Part shown: one piece after another, positions 22,607 through 34,267 of the stretch | Layout: every line of letters starts with the position of its first letter | Position numbering within the stretch: position 1 is the stretch's first letter | NCBI GenBank assembly: GCA_903873565.1 | Contig: CAIQOY010000191.1 | Span: forward strand, 1 to 34,267 | DNA from: an uncultured Actinomycetes bacterium | GTDB taxonomy: Bacteria; Actinomycetota; Thermoleophilia; Gaiellales; F1-60-MAGs149 | Direction of reading: 5' to 3' | DNA length: 34,267 nucleotides | Program-made: the position numbers and the translations under genes | Notes under the pieces: generated by a model | Seen by the model: the letters and a program-made list of their open reading frames with translations, nothing else | Told to the model about the DNA's origin: nothing | Database searches by the model: none

Positions 22607-24718
22607 CTAGATCAGGGCGACGAGCGCCGGGATCAGCAGGATCGCGACGATGTTCGCGATCTTGATCATCGGGTTGATGGCCGGGCCCGCGGTGTCCTTG
22701 TAGGGATCGCCCACGGTGTCGCCGGTGACGGCGGCCTGGTGGGCGATGGAGCCCTTGCCGCCGTGCGCGCCGTCCTCGATCAGCTTCTTCGCGTTGTCCC
22801 ACGCGCCGCCGCCCGAGGTCATCGAGATGGCCAGGAACAGGCCGGTCACGATCGTGCCGAGCAGCAGGCCGCCCAGCATCTGCAGGGCGGAGTCGGTGAA
22901 GACCACGATCAGGCCCACCAGGATCGGGATCACGACCGGGATCGCGGCCGGCACCAGCATCTCGCGGAGCGCGGTGCGGGTCACGATGTCGACGCAGGTG
23001 CCGTACTCGGGGCGGTCCGTGCCGTCCATGATGCCCGGCTTCTCGCGGAACTGCCGGCGCACCTCCTCGACGACCGCCTTGCCGGCCTTGCCAACGGCGC
23101 TCATGCAGAAGGAGGCGAACACGAACGGCATCGCGCCGCCGATCAGGAGGCCGACCACGACCCACGGGTCGGACAGGTCGAACGCGATGTTCGTGAGCTC
23201 GAGCTTGCCCGCCTCCTCGAGCTTGATGATCAGCTCGTCGCGGTACGAGGCGAACAGGATCACCGCGGCGAGGCCGGCGGAGCCGATCGCGTAGCCCTTG
23301 GTGACCGCCTTGGTCGTGTTGCCGACCGCGTCGAGCGGGTCGGTGACCTTGTTGCGGACCTCCTCGGGGAGGCCCGCCATCTCGGCGATGCCGCCGGCGT
23401 TGTCGGTGACCGGGCCGAAGGCGTCGAGCGCGATGATCACGCCCGCCATCGACAGCATGGCGACGACCGCGATCGCGATGCCGACGAGGCCGGCGAGCGC
23501 GTTGGCGATCAGGATGCCGCCGCCGATCACGATCACCGGCAGGGCCGTGGCCTGCATCGAGTAGCCGAGGCCGCTGATGATGTTGGTGGCGTGGCCGGTG
23601 GTCGAGGCCTCCGCGACGTCCTTGACGGGGCGCCAGCGGGTGCCGGTGTAGTACTCGGTGATCGCCATCAGGAGCGCGGTGATCACGAGGCCGACGAGGG
23701 CGCAGATCAGGACGTCGGTGCTGCTCGCGCCGGACAGGGCGTCGGCGTGCTTGGCGATGGCGTCGTCGAGGCCGAGGATGGCCGGGACGAAGAGCACGGC
23801 GGAGATGACCGCCGACACGAGGACGCCGCGGTAGAGGGCGCCCATCACGCTGCCGCCCTCGCCGACGCGCACGACCAGCGTGCCGACGATCGAGGCGAGG
23901 CCGGACAGGCCGCCGAGGATCAGCGGGAGGCCGACGAGGGCCTCGGAGCCGGTGAACTGGCTGAGCAGGAGCATCGCCGCCACGATCGAGACCGCGTAGG
24001 TCTCGAACAGGTCCGCCGCCATGCCGGCGTCGTCGCCGACGTTGTCGCCGACGTTGTCCGCGATCACGGCCGGGTTGCGCGGGTCGTCCTCGGGGATGCC
24101 GGCCTCGATCTTGCCGACGAGGTCCGCGCCGACGTCGGCGCCCTTCGTGAAGATGCCGCCGCCGACGCGCGCGAAGACGGAGATCAGCGAGCCGCCGAAG
24201 CCGAGGCCGACGAGGCCGTAGATCGCCTCGCCCTGCGTGGCGCCCATCTGGAGCAGGAAGCCGTAGTAGCCGGCGACGCCGAGCAGGCCGAGGCCGACGA
24301 CGAGGATGCCGGTCACGGTGCCGCCCTTGAAGGCGACGTCGAGCGCCGGGCCGAGGCCCGACTTCGCGGCCTCCGCGGTGCGCACGTTGGCGCGCACGGC
24401 GACGTTCATGCCGATGAAGCCGGCGGCCGCCGACAGGATCGCGCCGATCAGGAAGCCGACGGCGACGCGCCAGCCGCCCAGGTCGGGCACGACGAGGAGG
24501 ATGATCGCCAGGATCACGGCGACGATGGCGACCGTCCGGTACTGACGGCTCAGGTAGGCGGAGGCGCCCTCCTGGATCGCCGCGGCGATCTCGCGCATCT
24601 TGTCGTCACCCTGGGGCTTGGACAGCACCCAGCGGGTCAGGATCAGCCCGTACAGGACGGTGATCGCGCCGCAGACCAGCGCGATCAGCACGGCATGCTC
24701 GGAGAAGAAGGTGGACAT
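22607..24718 (-). CDS. hppA: Membrane-bound proton-pumping pyrophosphatase, predicted K+-independent
   Basis: [59 protein letters not shown] with Lys at the K+-determinant position. Confidence 0.96.
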   Translation of the reverse strand: MSTFFSEHAVLIALVCGAITVLYGLILTRWVLSKPQGDDKMREIAAAIQEGASAYLSRQYRTVAIVAVILAIILLVVPDLGGWRVAVGFLIGAILSAAAGFIGMNVAVRANVRTAEAAKSGLGPALDVAFKGGTVTGILVVGLGLLGVAGYYGFLLQMGATQGEAIYGLVGLGFGGSLISVFARVGGGIFTKGADVGADLVGKIEAGIPEDDPRNPAVIADNVGDNVGDDAGMAADLFETYAVSIVAAMLLLSQFTGSEALVGLPLILGGLSGLASIVGTLVVRVGEGGSVMGALYRGVLVSAVISAVLFVPAILGLDDAIAKHADALSGASSTDVLICALVGLVITALLMAITEYYTGTRWRPVKDVAEASTTGHATNIISGLGYSMQATALPVIVIGGGILIANALAGLVGIAIAVVAMLSMAGVIIALDAFGPVTDNAGGIAEMAGLPEEVRNKVTDPLDAVGNTTKAVTKGYAIGSAGLAAVILFASYRDELIIKLEEAGKLELTNIAFDLSDPWVVVGLLIGGAMPFVFASFCMSAVGKAGKAVVEEVRRQFREKPGIMDGTDRPEYGTCVDIVTRTALREMLVPAAIPVVIPILVGLIVVFTDSALQMLGGLLLGTIVTGLFLAISMTSGGGAWDNAKKLIEDGAHGGKGSIAHQAAVTGDTVGDPYKDTAGPAINPMIKIANIVAILLIPALVALI

Positions 24719-24814
24719 CAGGCTCGCTCGGCTCCTTGAGATCGACTCGCCGTCGGCGGGGGACGGCCGCCGAACGGTAGCAATCCGCCCCGTGCGCGCC
24801 CGCCGCTAGTCGGC

Positions 24815-24820
24815 TAGTGT
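24815..24820 (+). promoter_or_regulatory. -10-like TAGTGT just upstream of the TPP riboswitch
   Basis: TAGTGT ends 8 nt before the aptamer 5' strand. Confidence 0.5.
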
Positions 24821-24828
24821 TGGTGGCC

Positions 24829-24915
24829 GAGCGCGGGAGCCCGAGCGGGCTGAGAGGCGGGGTTCGACCCCGCGACCGCGGAACCTGATCTGGGTAAGAC
24901 CAGCGGAGGAAGCTC
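24829..24915 (+). ncRNA. TPP riboswitch (THI element)
   Basis: GCGGGAGCCC...GGGCTGAGAGG...GCGGAACCTGATCTGGGTAAGACCAGCGGAGGA match the conserved THI boxes; GAGC/GCTC closing pair; immediately upstream of thiS. Confidence 0.95.
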
Positions 24916-24916
24916 A

Positions 24917-27332
<2,416 letters not shown>

Positions 27333-27355
<23 letters not shown>

Positions 27356-28655
27356 GGTACGACGCGGTCCCGAACAGCTCGTCGAGCGACACCGGCTCGA
27401 GGCCGCGGGCCCGCAGCCCGCGCACCATCCCCGGCACCGCCGCGGCGGTGTTGGCCTCGACGTGCATCACGACGATCGACCCCGGGCGGGACTTCGACAC
27501 CACGCGCTCGACGAGGACGCCGGGGGCCGGCTTCAGGTAGTCGGAGGGATCGACGTCCCAGAGCACCGTCCAGGCCATGCCCTCGGCGCCGGCGGACGCG
27601 CGCACGCCCGCATCGACGTCACCGTAGGGCGGCCGGAAGAACGGCGCCGGCGAGGCCTTGGCGACGCTCCACCAGATCTCCCGGTCGCCCGCGATCTGGC
27701 TGCGCTGCTCGCCCGCCGCCTCCTTGGTCATCCACGGGTGGGCCCAGGTGTGCGAGCCGATCGTGTGGCCCTCCGCGACGGTGCGCCGCGCCGCGTCGGG
27801 GTTGGCCCGCACGTTGACGCCGTTGCAGAAGAAGGTGCCCTTCACGCGCGCGCGCCGCAGCGCGGCGAGGAGCTGCAGCCACGGACCCGAGTCGAGGCAG
27901 TCGTCGAAGGTCAGCGCGACCTTGTCGCCCGCCTCGGGCAGGCGGTAGATCTGCGTGCTGGTCACGGCCCGCGCGACGCGCAGGAGCTGCGCGTCGCCGG
28001 TCCCGCGCCGCCCGACCGCGTCGTCGGCGGCCACGCGCAGCCGGTAGACCCCGGGCAGGAGCAGGCGCCCCTTGACGCGCAGGTTCCAGGCCAGCTCGGA
28101 GGCGCCGTCGACGGGCGTCGGCATCCTCACGCGCCCGATCTCGACGCCGAGCTGGCTCTCGACCACGAGGCGCATGGCCACGGCCCCCGAGAGGTCCTCC
28201 GCGCTGGCCCGCACGCGCACCGGGCCCCGGCTCGTGGTCGCCGGCGTCGCCGCCGGCGCCGTCACCACGGGATCGGCGCCGTCGCGGGTCACGGGCGTGA
28301 GGGCGTCCTGGGCGACGCCGGCGGCGTCCGTCAGGCGGGCGCGCACCGCGTAGTGCCCGTCGGGGACGCCGGCCCCGTCCCACGTGAGGGTCTGCTCCTG
28401 CCCCGCGACGACCGCCGTCGGCGCGAGCAGGGAGGCGACGGCGATCCCGCCCGCCGTGACCACGTCGACCTGCAGCGTCCCCGCGCTCTGCGCCACCACC
28501 GTGACGGTCGCCCGGTTGGCCTGCGGGGTGGCCTCGGGGTCGAAGGCGGCCGGCGCGACCTGCGCGGAGACCGCGGCGCTGGTCACGGGCGCGATCGGCA
28601 GCGGCGCCGCGGGGGCGGCGAAGAGGGTCAGTCCGACGGCGACGGCGGCGAGCAC
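27333..28655 (-). CDS. Polysaccharide deacetylase (NodB homology) with N-terminal Ig/FlgD-like domains
   Basis: KVALTFDDCLDSG (motif 1), HTIGSHTWAHPWM (motif 2), FFRPPYGDVD (motif 3); secretion-type N-terminus VLAAVAVGLTLFAAPAAP. Start ambiguous within a longer ORF. Confidence 0.88.
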
Positions 28656-28672
28656 GGGACCGTGTTCCGCCC

Positions 28673-29473
28673 CTAGAGGCGCGCTCCTGCCAGCGCGTGC
28701 CGGCAGGGATCGTCGGCGGGGCGCTCCGGCAGGGCGGCGATCGCGCTGGCGAGCAGGTCGCGCAGCACGTCGAGGTTGGCCGCGAACGCGGCGAGCACGT
28801 CGTCCGCCTGCACCGCCTCCCCCGCGTCCGCCTCGACGCCGGTGTCGTAGTCGGTGATCAGCGCGATCGACGCGTAGCAGAGCTCGAGCTCCCGGGCGAG
28901 CGCGGCCTCCGGGTAGCCGGTCATGTTGATGACCTGCCAGCCCATCTGGCGGTACCAGCGCGACTCGGCCCGCGTCGAGAAGCGCGGACCCTCGACGACG
29001 ACCATGGTGCCGCCGTCGCGCACGTCCGCCCCGACCGCGCGGCCGGCCGCGAGCAGCGCGGCGCGCAGGTGCGGGCAGTACGGGTCGGCCGTGGACACGT
29101 GCGTCGCGCCGGGGCCGTCGTAGAAGGTGTGGCTGCGGCCCGAGGTGCGGTCGACGAACTGGTCGACGACGCAGAACGCGCCCGGCGGCAGGGCGGGGTC
29201 GAGGGACCCGGCCGCGCACGGGGCCAGGATGCGCTCGACCCCGAGCTCGCGCATCGCCCAGAGGTTGGCGCGGTACGGGATCCGGTGCGGCGGCAGGTCG
29301 TGGCCGCGGCCGTGCCGGGGCAGGAAGGCGACCCGCTGCCCGCCGACCTCGGCGATGCGGACGGCGTCGGACGGGTCGCCGTACGGCGTCTCGACCCGCA
29401 CCTCCTCGGCCCCCTCCAGGTACTGGCCGAAGCCCGACCCGCCGAACACGCCGATCGCGGCGCGTCCGCTCAC
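28673..29473 (-). CDS. mtnP: S-methyl-5'-thioadenosine phosphorylase family
   Basis: IGVFGGSGFGQYLEG, FLPRHGRGHDLPPHRIPYRANLWAM, EGPRFSTRAESRWYRQMGWQVINMTGYPEAALARELELCYASI. Confidence 0.93.
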   Translation of the reverse strand: MSGRAAIGVFGGSGFGQYLEGAEEVRVETPYGDPSDAVRIAEVGGQRVAFLPRHGRGHDLPPHRIPYRANLWAMRELGVERILAPCAAGSLDPALPPGAFCVVDQFVDRTSGRSHTFYDGPGATHVSTADPYCPHLRAALLAAGRAVGADVRDGGTMVVVEGPRFSTRAESRWYRQMGWQVINMTGYPEAALARELELCYASIALITDYDTGVEADAGEAVQADDVLAAFAANLDVLRDLLASAIAALPERPADDPCRHALAGARL

Positions 29474-29943
29474 ACGTCGCCGCCCGGCGTCCAGATCTTG
29501 GGCCGCGGGACCTCGGTGCGGGGCGGCGCCGGGGCGGGCGGTGCGGCGGCCGCGGGTGCGGCGCTCGCCGGGTCGCCCTCCGCCGCCGCCGCTTCGTCCG
29601 ACAGGCGCACGGCCTCGGCGAAGGCCAGCTTGAGGTCGGCGAGGGCGCGTCGCAGCTCCTCCACCTGCGGGGGCAGCGGCGCCCCCTCGGGGAAGGCCGC
29701 CGCGAGCGTCTCGATCAGGGCGTCCGCGGACGAGATCGCGAGGCTGGCCTGCACGGCGTCGCCGCCGTTGACCATCCCCGGGATCATCCCGAGCTGCCCC
29801 GCGCCGATCGACATCAGCTCGGAGGCGACCTGCAGGATCAGCCCCTCGACGCGCAGCTGGGACAGGTCCAGCTCCTGCGGCGGCTCGCCGCCGGGCGCGG
29901 CTCCGGCCTCCGGGGCCGGCTCGTTCTCGGGCTCATCGGCCAT
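29470..29943 (-). CDS. Hypothetical protein (DUF1844-like architecture?)
   Basis: Hydrophobic helix LRVEGLILQVASELMSIGAGQLGM followed by LAISSADALIETLAAAF...VEELRRALADLKLAFAEA, then Ala/Pro-rich tail; overlaps both neighbours. Confidence 0.65.
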   Translation of the reverse strand: MADEPENEPAPEAGAAPGGEPPQELDLSQLRVEGLILQVASELMSIGAGQLGMIPGMVNGGDAVQASLAISSADALIETLAAAFPEGAPLPPQVEELRRALADLKLAFAEAVRLSDEAAAAEGDPASAAPAAAAPPAPAPPRTEVPRPKIWTPGGDV

Positions 29944-31129
29944 CGAGCACCTCCTTCAGGCGCCGGGCGGACGCCATCGTGATCTCGACCTGCTCGGCGT
30001 GGATCGCCGACATGTCCTCTCCCGCCTCGACGCGGGCCTTCCAGCGCGAGGCGTGGTCCCCATTCTGCAGCAGATCCTCCAGCGGCTCGAGCCAGGGCGC
30101 GAGGCCGAGGGCCTCGACCTCCGGCGAGCAGGCCGCGAGCAGGGCGCGGGCGTGGTCCGCCGCGCCGACCACCGCCCGCCGCTCCAGGTCGATCTGCCCG
30201 CGGTCGGTGCCCCAGCGCAGCGCCCGCCAGAGGTTCTCCTCGATGTCGCTCGGGCGGTCGGGCGGCGGCAGCTCGCCGGCGTCGTAGAGGCGCGCCGCGC
30301 GCGCCGCCAGTGCCGTCTGGAGCGCCGCCAGGGCGATCGACTCGGCGATGTCGGGCAGCGCGTCGCAGGCGCGCACCTCGACCGTGCCGAAGGACTGGTG
30401 CGGGCGCACGGTCCACCAGATCTCGGTGTGCTCGCGGATCGACTCCGTCTCGAGCAGGAAGCGGACGTAGCGGTCGTAGTCAGCCCAGTCGGCGAAGACG
30501 TCGGGGACGCCGCAGCGCGGGAACATGCGCGTGAAGATCTGGGTGCGCGTCGAGCGCAGGTGCGTGATGCGCCCCTCGAGCCACGGCGACGAGCACGACA
30601 GCGCGAGCAGGATCGGGACGTGGCTGCGCATGTGGTTGGCCACCGCCATCGCGCGGTCCGCGCCGCGGATGCCGACGTGCACGTGCATCCCGAAGGTGTT
30701 GTTGCGCCACGCGATGTAGCGCAGCGTGCCCTCGACGATCCGGTAGTGCGGCGTGTCGATGATGCGCTGCTCGGTCCACGGCGACGTCGGGTGGGTCCCG
30801 GTGGCCCCGATCGCGACGCCGAGCCGCTCGGCCTCCTCCATCAGCGCGATCCGCCGGTCGACGATCATCCGGGCCGCCTCGTCGAAGGTAGCCCCGCGGC
30901 CGGTCTTGACCTCGATCTCGGAGGCGATCAGCTCGCCGGCGACGTTGCCGTGGAGCGGCCCGGCCTCGCAGGCGTCGCGCAGCTCCTCGAAGCGGTTGCA
31001 CATCCGCAGCGAGTCGCGATCGAGGATCTGGAACTCCTCCTCGATCCCGATCGTGAAGTCGGTCGCGTCGGCGAAGTGCGAACGGGCGGCGTCGAGCGCC
31101 GCATAGGAGTCCTCGACCGACGCGCCCAT
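29933..31129 (-). CDS. Carboxylate-amine ligase / glutamate-cysteine ligase type 2 family (YbdK-like)
   Basis: DFTIGIEEEFQILD, GATGTHPTSPW, RYIAWRNNTFGMHVHVGI, SCSSPWLEG, VEVRACDALPD. Confidence 0.92.
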   Translation of the reverse strand: MGASVEDSYAALDAARSHFADATDFTIGIEEEFQILDRDSLRMCNRFEELRDACEAGPLHGNVAGELIASEIEVKTGRGATFDEAARMIVDRRIALMEEAERLGVAIGATGTHPTSPWTEQRIIDTPHYRIVEGTLRYIAWRNNTFGMHVHVGIRGADRAMAVANHMRSHVPILLALSCSSPWLEGRITHLRSTRTQIFTRMFPRCGVPDVFADWADYDRYVRFLLETESIREHTEIWWTVRPHQSFGTVEVRACDALPDIAESIALAALQTALAARAARLYDAGELPPPDRPSDIEENLWRALRWGTDRGQIDLERRAVVGAADHARALLAACSPEVEALGLAPWLEPLEDLLQNGDHASRWKARVEAGEDMSAIHAEQVEITMASARRLKEVLDGR

Positions 31130-31179
31130 GGCCGCGCAAGGGTACCAGCGGCCGCGCGGCGCCTTCCCCGCATGGGCGC

Positions 31180-31185
31180 TACCCT
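31180..31185 (+). promoter_or_regulatory. -10-like TACCCT, 7 nt before anti-sigma-like GTG
   Basis: TACCCT-tccgcgc-GTG. Confidence 0.55.
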
Positions 31186-31192
31186 TCCGCGC

Positions 31193-31759
31193 GTGGAGGA
31201 CCAGGACGAGACCGCGATCCACCCCGCCGAGGTCACGCTGCTCGACTACGTCGTGGGCGACCTCGAGCACGAACGCTCCGCCGAGATCCGCCGCCACGTC
31301 GCCGGCTGCTCGGAGTGCCGCGAGCGGATCGTGCAGCTCTCGCTGGCCATGGACGAGCTCGATCGGCTGCCCAGCGCCGGCATCCCGCACGACGTCCTCA
31401 ACGCCGTACGCCCGCCCGTGCGACGCGCCGGCCGGATCGTCCCGATCGCCCTGCTCGTCGCCGCGGGCCTCGGGGTCGTGGCCCTGTTCCAGGTCGGCGG
31501 CCTGCAGAGCGGCGAGCCGCAGGCGACCGGCAGCCAGGTCGTGCTGGAGACCGCCAGCGACCGCCCCGAGCTGGTCGTGACCGAGCTGCTCGGCGGCCTC
31601 CCCCACGACGTCGTCGTCGACCGCGACGACGAGCGTCGCATCGTCGTGCTCGTGCAGGCCGGCGACGTCGCCGTGGCCGCCGAGCGCCTCAGCGGCACGT
31701 CCTCGCCGGACGGCCGCACCTACGTCGTGGACGTCGCCGCGACGCCCGCCGCGCCGTAG
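31193..31759 (+). CDS. Orphan zinc anti-sigma-factor-like single-pass membrane protein
   Basis: LLDYVVGDLEHERSAEIRRHVAGCSECRERI (HxxxCxxC), TM segment IVPIALLVAAGLGVVALF, extracytoplasmic tail. GTG 31193 with TACCCT box 7 nt upstream. Confidence 0.78.
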   Translation: MEDQDETAIHPAEVTLLDYVVGDLEHERSAEIRRHVAGCSECRERIVQLSLAMDELDRLPSAGIPHDVLNAVRPPVRRAGRIVPIALLVAAGLGVVALFQVGGLQSGEPQATGSQVVLETASDRPELVVTELLGGLPHDVVVDRDDERRIVVLVQAGDVAVAAERLSGTSSPDGRTYVVDVAATPAAP

Positions 31760-31768
31760 CGCCCCGCC

Positions 31769-32425
31769 TCAGGCGAGGTGGAAGTAGAGCGCGTAGAGGA
31801 GCTCGACCGCGGGGCTGGTCGTGTGCACCGTGACGTCCGCCGGCACGTCGATCAGGGCGCCCGAGTAGTTGAAGACGATGCGGACGCCCGCCCGCACGAG
31901 CTCGTCGGCGACATCCTGCGCGGCCTCGGCGGGGACGGCGACGACGCCGACGATGACCTGCTCCTCCTCGACGATGCGCGGCAGCTCGTCCGGGCCCCGC
32001 ACGACGAGCGGGCCGCACTGGGCGCCGACCTTGGCCGGGTCGGCGTCGACGATGGCGGCGATCGAGAAGCCGTGGTCGGCGAAGACGTCCGCCTCGGCGA
32101 TCGCCTGGCCGAGCCGGCCGGCGCCGACCAGCACGATGTTGTGCTGCCCGGCGGTGCGCAGGATCTGGCTGATCTCGCCGATCAGGGCGTCGACGCTGTA
32201 GCCCACGCCGCGCTTGCCGAACGTGCCGAAGCCGGACAGGTCGCGGCGGATCTGCGTCGCGTTGACGTGCGTGTACTCGCTGATCTCGTGCGAGGTGATG
32301 TGGCTGCGGCCGGCCTTCTTGGCCTGCGTCAGCACCTGCAGGTAGTGGGCGAGGCGCGCGGCGACTCCGCCGCCGAGGCGCTCCGTGACCGGGGTCGTGA
32401 CCAAGGCATCCACTGTCACAAGCAT
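31769..32425 (-). CDS. rex: Redox-sensing transcriptional repressor Rex
   Basis: SHEISEYTHVNATQIRRDLSGFGTFGKRGVGYSVDALIGEI, NIVLVGAGRLGQAI (Rossmann), VFNYSGALIDVPADVTVHTTSPAVELLYALYFHL. True start may be GTG 32419 or 32413. Confidence 0.95.
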   Translation of the reverse strand: MLVTVDALVTTPVTERLGGGVAARLAHYLQVLTQAKKAGRSHITSHEISEYTHVNATQIRRDLSGFGTFGKRGVGYSVDALIGEISQILRTAGQHNIVLVGAGRLGQAIAEADVFADHGFSIAAIVDADPAKVGAQCGPLVVRGPDELPRIVEEEQVIVGVVAVPAEAAQDVADELVRAGVRIVFNYSGALIDVPADVTVHTTSPAVELLYALYFHLA

Positions 32426-32460
32426 CGTACAAACTCTTCGTCGGCGCGGAGGCGGGCGGC

Positions 32461-32700
32461 CTAGCGGTCGAGCCGGGCCACCAGCTCGCCGACGCTGACG
32501 GCGTAGCGGGCGACCTCCTCCCCGTCGATGAGCACGACGGGGATCGAGGCCCGGTGGCGGCGCTCGAGGTCGAGGTCGCCGTCGATGTCGATCACCTGCA
32601 GGTCCACATCGGGGCGCCCGCGCACCGCCGCGCGGACGGCCTCCACGGCCGGCGGGCAGAGCGTGCAGCCCGCGGCGACCAGGACCTCGACGCGCCTCAT
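32461..32700 (-). CDS. Glutaredoxin-like thiol protein
   Basis: VEVLVAAGCTLCPPAVEAVRAA...DIDGDLDLERRHRASIPVVLIDGEEV; CxxC motif; ATGA overlap with tsaD. Confidence 0.88.
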   Translation of the reverse strand: MRRVEVLVAAGCTLCPPAVEAVRAAVRGRPDVDLQVIDIDGDLDLERRHRASIPVVLIDGEEVARYAVSVGELVARLDR

Positions 32701-33668
32701 CCGAGCGGGCTCCGGGCGTGGGCGTCGAGGGCCAGGAGCGCCGCCGGCGCGAGCGGCTCGAGGTCGAGGGCGGCGCGGGCGATCATTGCGGCGTTGTCGC
32801 CGCAGAGGGCCAGCGGCGCCGCGACGACCCGCGCGGGCAGCCCGGGCAGGGCGGCCCGCAGCCGCTCGTTGGCAGCCACGCCGCCGACCAGGCCGAGCGT
32901 GTCGCGCCCGGTCGCGGCGAGGCCGAGCGCCGCCCGCTCCACGAGGTGGCGCACGATCGCCTCCTGGTAGGCGGCGGCCAGGTCCGACGGGCTCGCCGCC
33001 TCCGCGGCGACGGCCATCGCCAGCGCGGTCTTCAGGCCCGAGAACGAGAAGGCGAGGTCGTCGCGACCCGCGAGCGGCGTCGTCAACGGGTGCGCCTCGG
33101 GATCGCCCTGCGCCGCCAGCGCCGCCAGCGCCGGCCCGCCGGGGTAGCCGAGGCCGAGCAGACGCGCGCCCTTGTCGAAGGCCTCGCCGGCCGCGTCGTC
33201 CATGCTGCGCGCGAGGGTGCGGATGCGCGGCCCGTCGACGTCGAGGAGCAGCGTGTGCCCGCCGGACGCGAGCAGCACGAGGTGCGGGCCCACGGGCGGC
33301 TCGGGGGCGAGCTGCAGCGAGGCCACGTGGCCGTGCAGGTGGTCGACCGCCACGAGCGGCAGCCCGCGGCCCCAGGCCAGGCCCTTGGCGTACCCGACGC
33401 CCACGAGGAGGGCCCCGATCAGCCCGGGGCCGGCCGTCACGGCCACCCGGGTGACGTCGTCGAGGGACAGCCCGGCGTCCCGCAGGGCGGCGCGGACCGT
33501 GGGGTCCAGGAGCTCGAGGTGGCGCCGGGCGGCGATCTCCGGCACGACGCCCCCGAAGGCCACGTGCTCGGCGGACTGCGAGGCGACGACCGAGGCGCGG
33601 AGGGTGCCGTCGGGCGCCATCACGGCGGCGCAGGTCTCGTCGCAGGAGGTCTCGAGGGCCAGGATCAT
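32697..33668 (-). CDS. tsaD: tRNA N6-adenosine threonylcarbamoyltransferase TsaD
   Basis: MILALETSCDETCAAV, VVPEIAARRHLELL, VDHLHGHVASL, GEAFDKGARLLGLGYPGGPAL, FSFSGLKTAL, LVGGVAANERLR. Confidence 0.97.
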   Translation of the reverse strand: MILALETSCDETCAAVMAPDGTLRASVVASQSAEHVAFGGVVPEIAARRHLELLDPTVRAALRDAGLSLDDVTRVAVTAGPGLIGALLVGVGYAKGLAWGRGLPLVAVDHLHGHVASLQLAPEPPVGPHLVLLASGGHTLLLDVDGPRIRTLARSMDDAAGEAFDKGARLLGLGYPGGPALAALAAQGDPEAHPLTTPLAGRDDLAFSFSGLKTALAMAVAAEAASPSDLAAAYQEAIVRHLVERAALGLAATGRDTLGLVGGVAANERLRAALPGLPARVVAAPLALCGDNAAMIARAALDLEPLAPAALLALDAHARSPLG

Positions 33669-34156
33669 CGGACCAGCGGCTCGTCGCCCGGCCCCTCGCC
33701 CCGCCACATCACGAGCGCGTCCTCGCGGTCGTCCGTGTAGTAGCCGCGGCGCATCCCCGACGGCCGGAACCCGAGCTCCTCGTAGAGCCGGATGGCGCCG
33801 TGGTTGGAGACGCGCACCTCGAGCGTGTGCCCGCGCGTTCCGTCCTCGCTGGTCTCGCGCAGGAGCGTCTCGAGCATCAGCCGCGCGACCCCGCGCCTGC
33901 GGTACGGCTCGTCGACGGCGACGTTCATGATGTGCCACGCGTCCGTGTACTTCGAGACGATCAGGTAGCCGACCAGCGTCTTGCCGTCGAAGGCGCCGTA
34001 GCAGCGGCTGCCCGGCCGCGTGATCTCGCCCTGGAACATCGTGCGCGACCAGGGCGTCCGGTACGAGCGCCGCTCGACCGCCTCGACGGCGGGCAGGTCG
34101 CCGAGGCCGAGGCGGCGCAGCCCGATCTCCGTCTCGTTGACGGGCTCCGCGCTCAT
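33665..34156 (-). CDS. rimI: Ribosomal protein-alanine N-acetyltransferase RimI
   Basis: YRTPWSRTMFQGEI, IMNVAVDEPYRRRGVARLMLETLL, EVRVSNHGAIRLYEELGFRPSGMRRGYY. Confidence 0.94.
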   Translation of the reverse strand: MSAEPVNETEIGLRRLGLGDLPAVEAVERRSYRTPWSRTMFQGEITRPGSRCYGAFDGKTLVGYLIVSKYTDAWHIMNVAVDEPYRRRGVARLMLETLLRETSEDGTRGHTLEVRVSNHGAIRLYEELGFRPSGMRRGYYTDDREDALVMWRGEGPGDEPLVR

Positions 34157-34267
34157 CGCGCCTCCGTGGGGATGGCGTCGGGCGCCCGCAGGTAGCGGGG
34201 CGCGGCCGTCGCGGGCTCCCGCTCGGCGACCGCGAGGACCGCCGCGGGCTGCGGCGCGTGGCGCGGG
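34153..34267 (-). CDS. tsaB: TsaB C-terminus (partial, runs off window)
   Basis: Minus-strand frame ends ...APRYLRAPDAIPTEAR*, typical TsaB C-terminus (P.YLR.PDA); ATGA overlap with rimI. Confidence 0.75.
   Translation of the reverse strand, partial: PRHAPQPAAVLAVAEREPATAAPRYLRAPDAIPTEAR

Noticed and set aside
22739-24739. 666-aa + strand ORF opposite hppA
   Set aside because: Antisense shadow ORF with extremely biased D/H/R/G composition.
32395-32460. Rex operator (TTGTGA-N6-TCACAA) for autoregulation
   Set aside because: TTGTGA is present, but the matching half-site is at the wrong spacing (TTGGTCACGA lies too far downstream); no good palindrome.

Overview
High-GC, densely packed chromosomal segment. 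Codon bias, gene families and synteny suggest Actinomycetota, possibly Thermoleophilia/Solirubrobacterales; this is inferred, not tested. I see no mobile element, CRISPR array, phage or obvious defence island. I recognise about 38 protein genes, one tRNA-Val(GAC) and one TPP riboswitch. Main blocks on the - strand: partial GNAT/apt; pgsA-FHA-MerR (mycobacterial garA/ftsR-like neighbourhood); ileS; Nudix/serine hydrolase/secreted protein; pcrA; thrC with two EamA transporters; H+-PPase; a glutamate-cysteine-ligase-like/hypothetical/mtnP/polysaccharide deacetylase run; tsaB-rimI-tsaD-glutaredoxin-rex. Main blocks on the + strand: gcdH plus a coupled small ORF; ABM; I42-like lipoprotein; VanZ plus a HAD-like protein; hom and an SDR; riboswitch-thiS-thiG-thiED; an orphan zinc anti-sigma-like protein. 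Observations most worth a second look: (1) IleRS whose HIGH motif reads G-V-H-H and whose KMSKS motif reads A-M-H-K-S, which predicts mupirocin (hyper-)resistance; (2) a recurrent TANNNT-N6-start-codon arrangement, implying pervasive leaderless transcription and allowing start-codon correction; (3) a TPP aptamer whose 3' strand contains the thiS Shine-Dalgarno; (4) a ThiED fusion with a divergent ThiE half; (5) thrC and hom diverging from about 40 bp, with two EamA exporter-like genes coupled to thrC; (6) a tRNA-Val with C instead of U at position 33. No single wholly new multi-gene system is evident.
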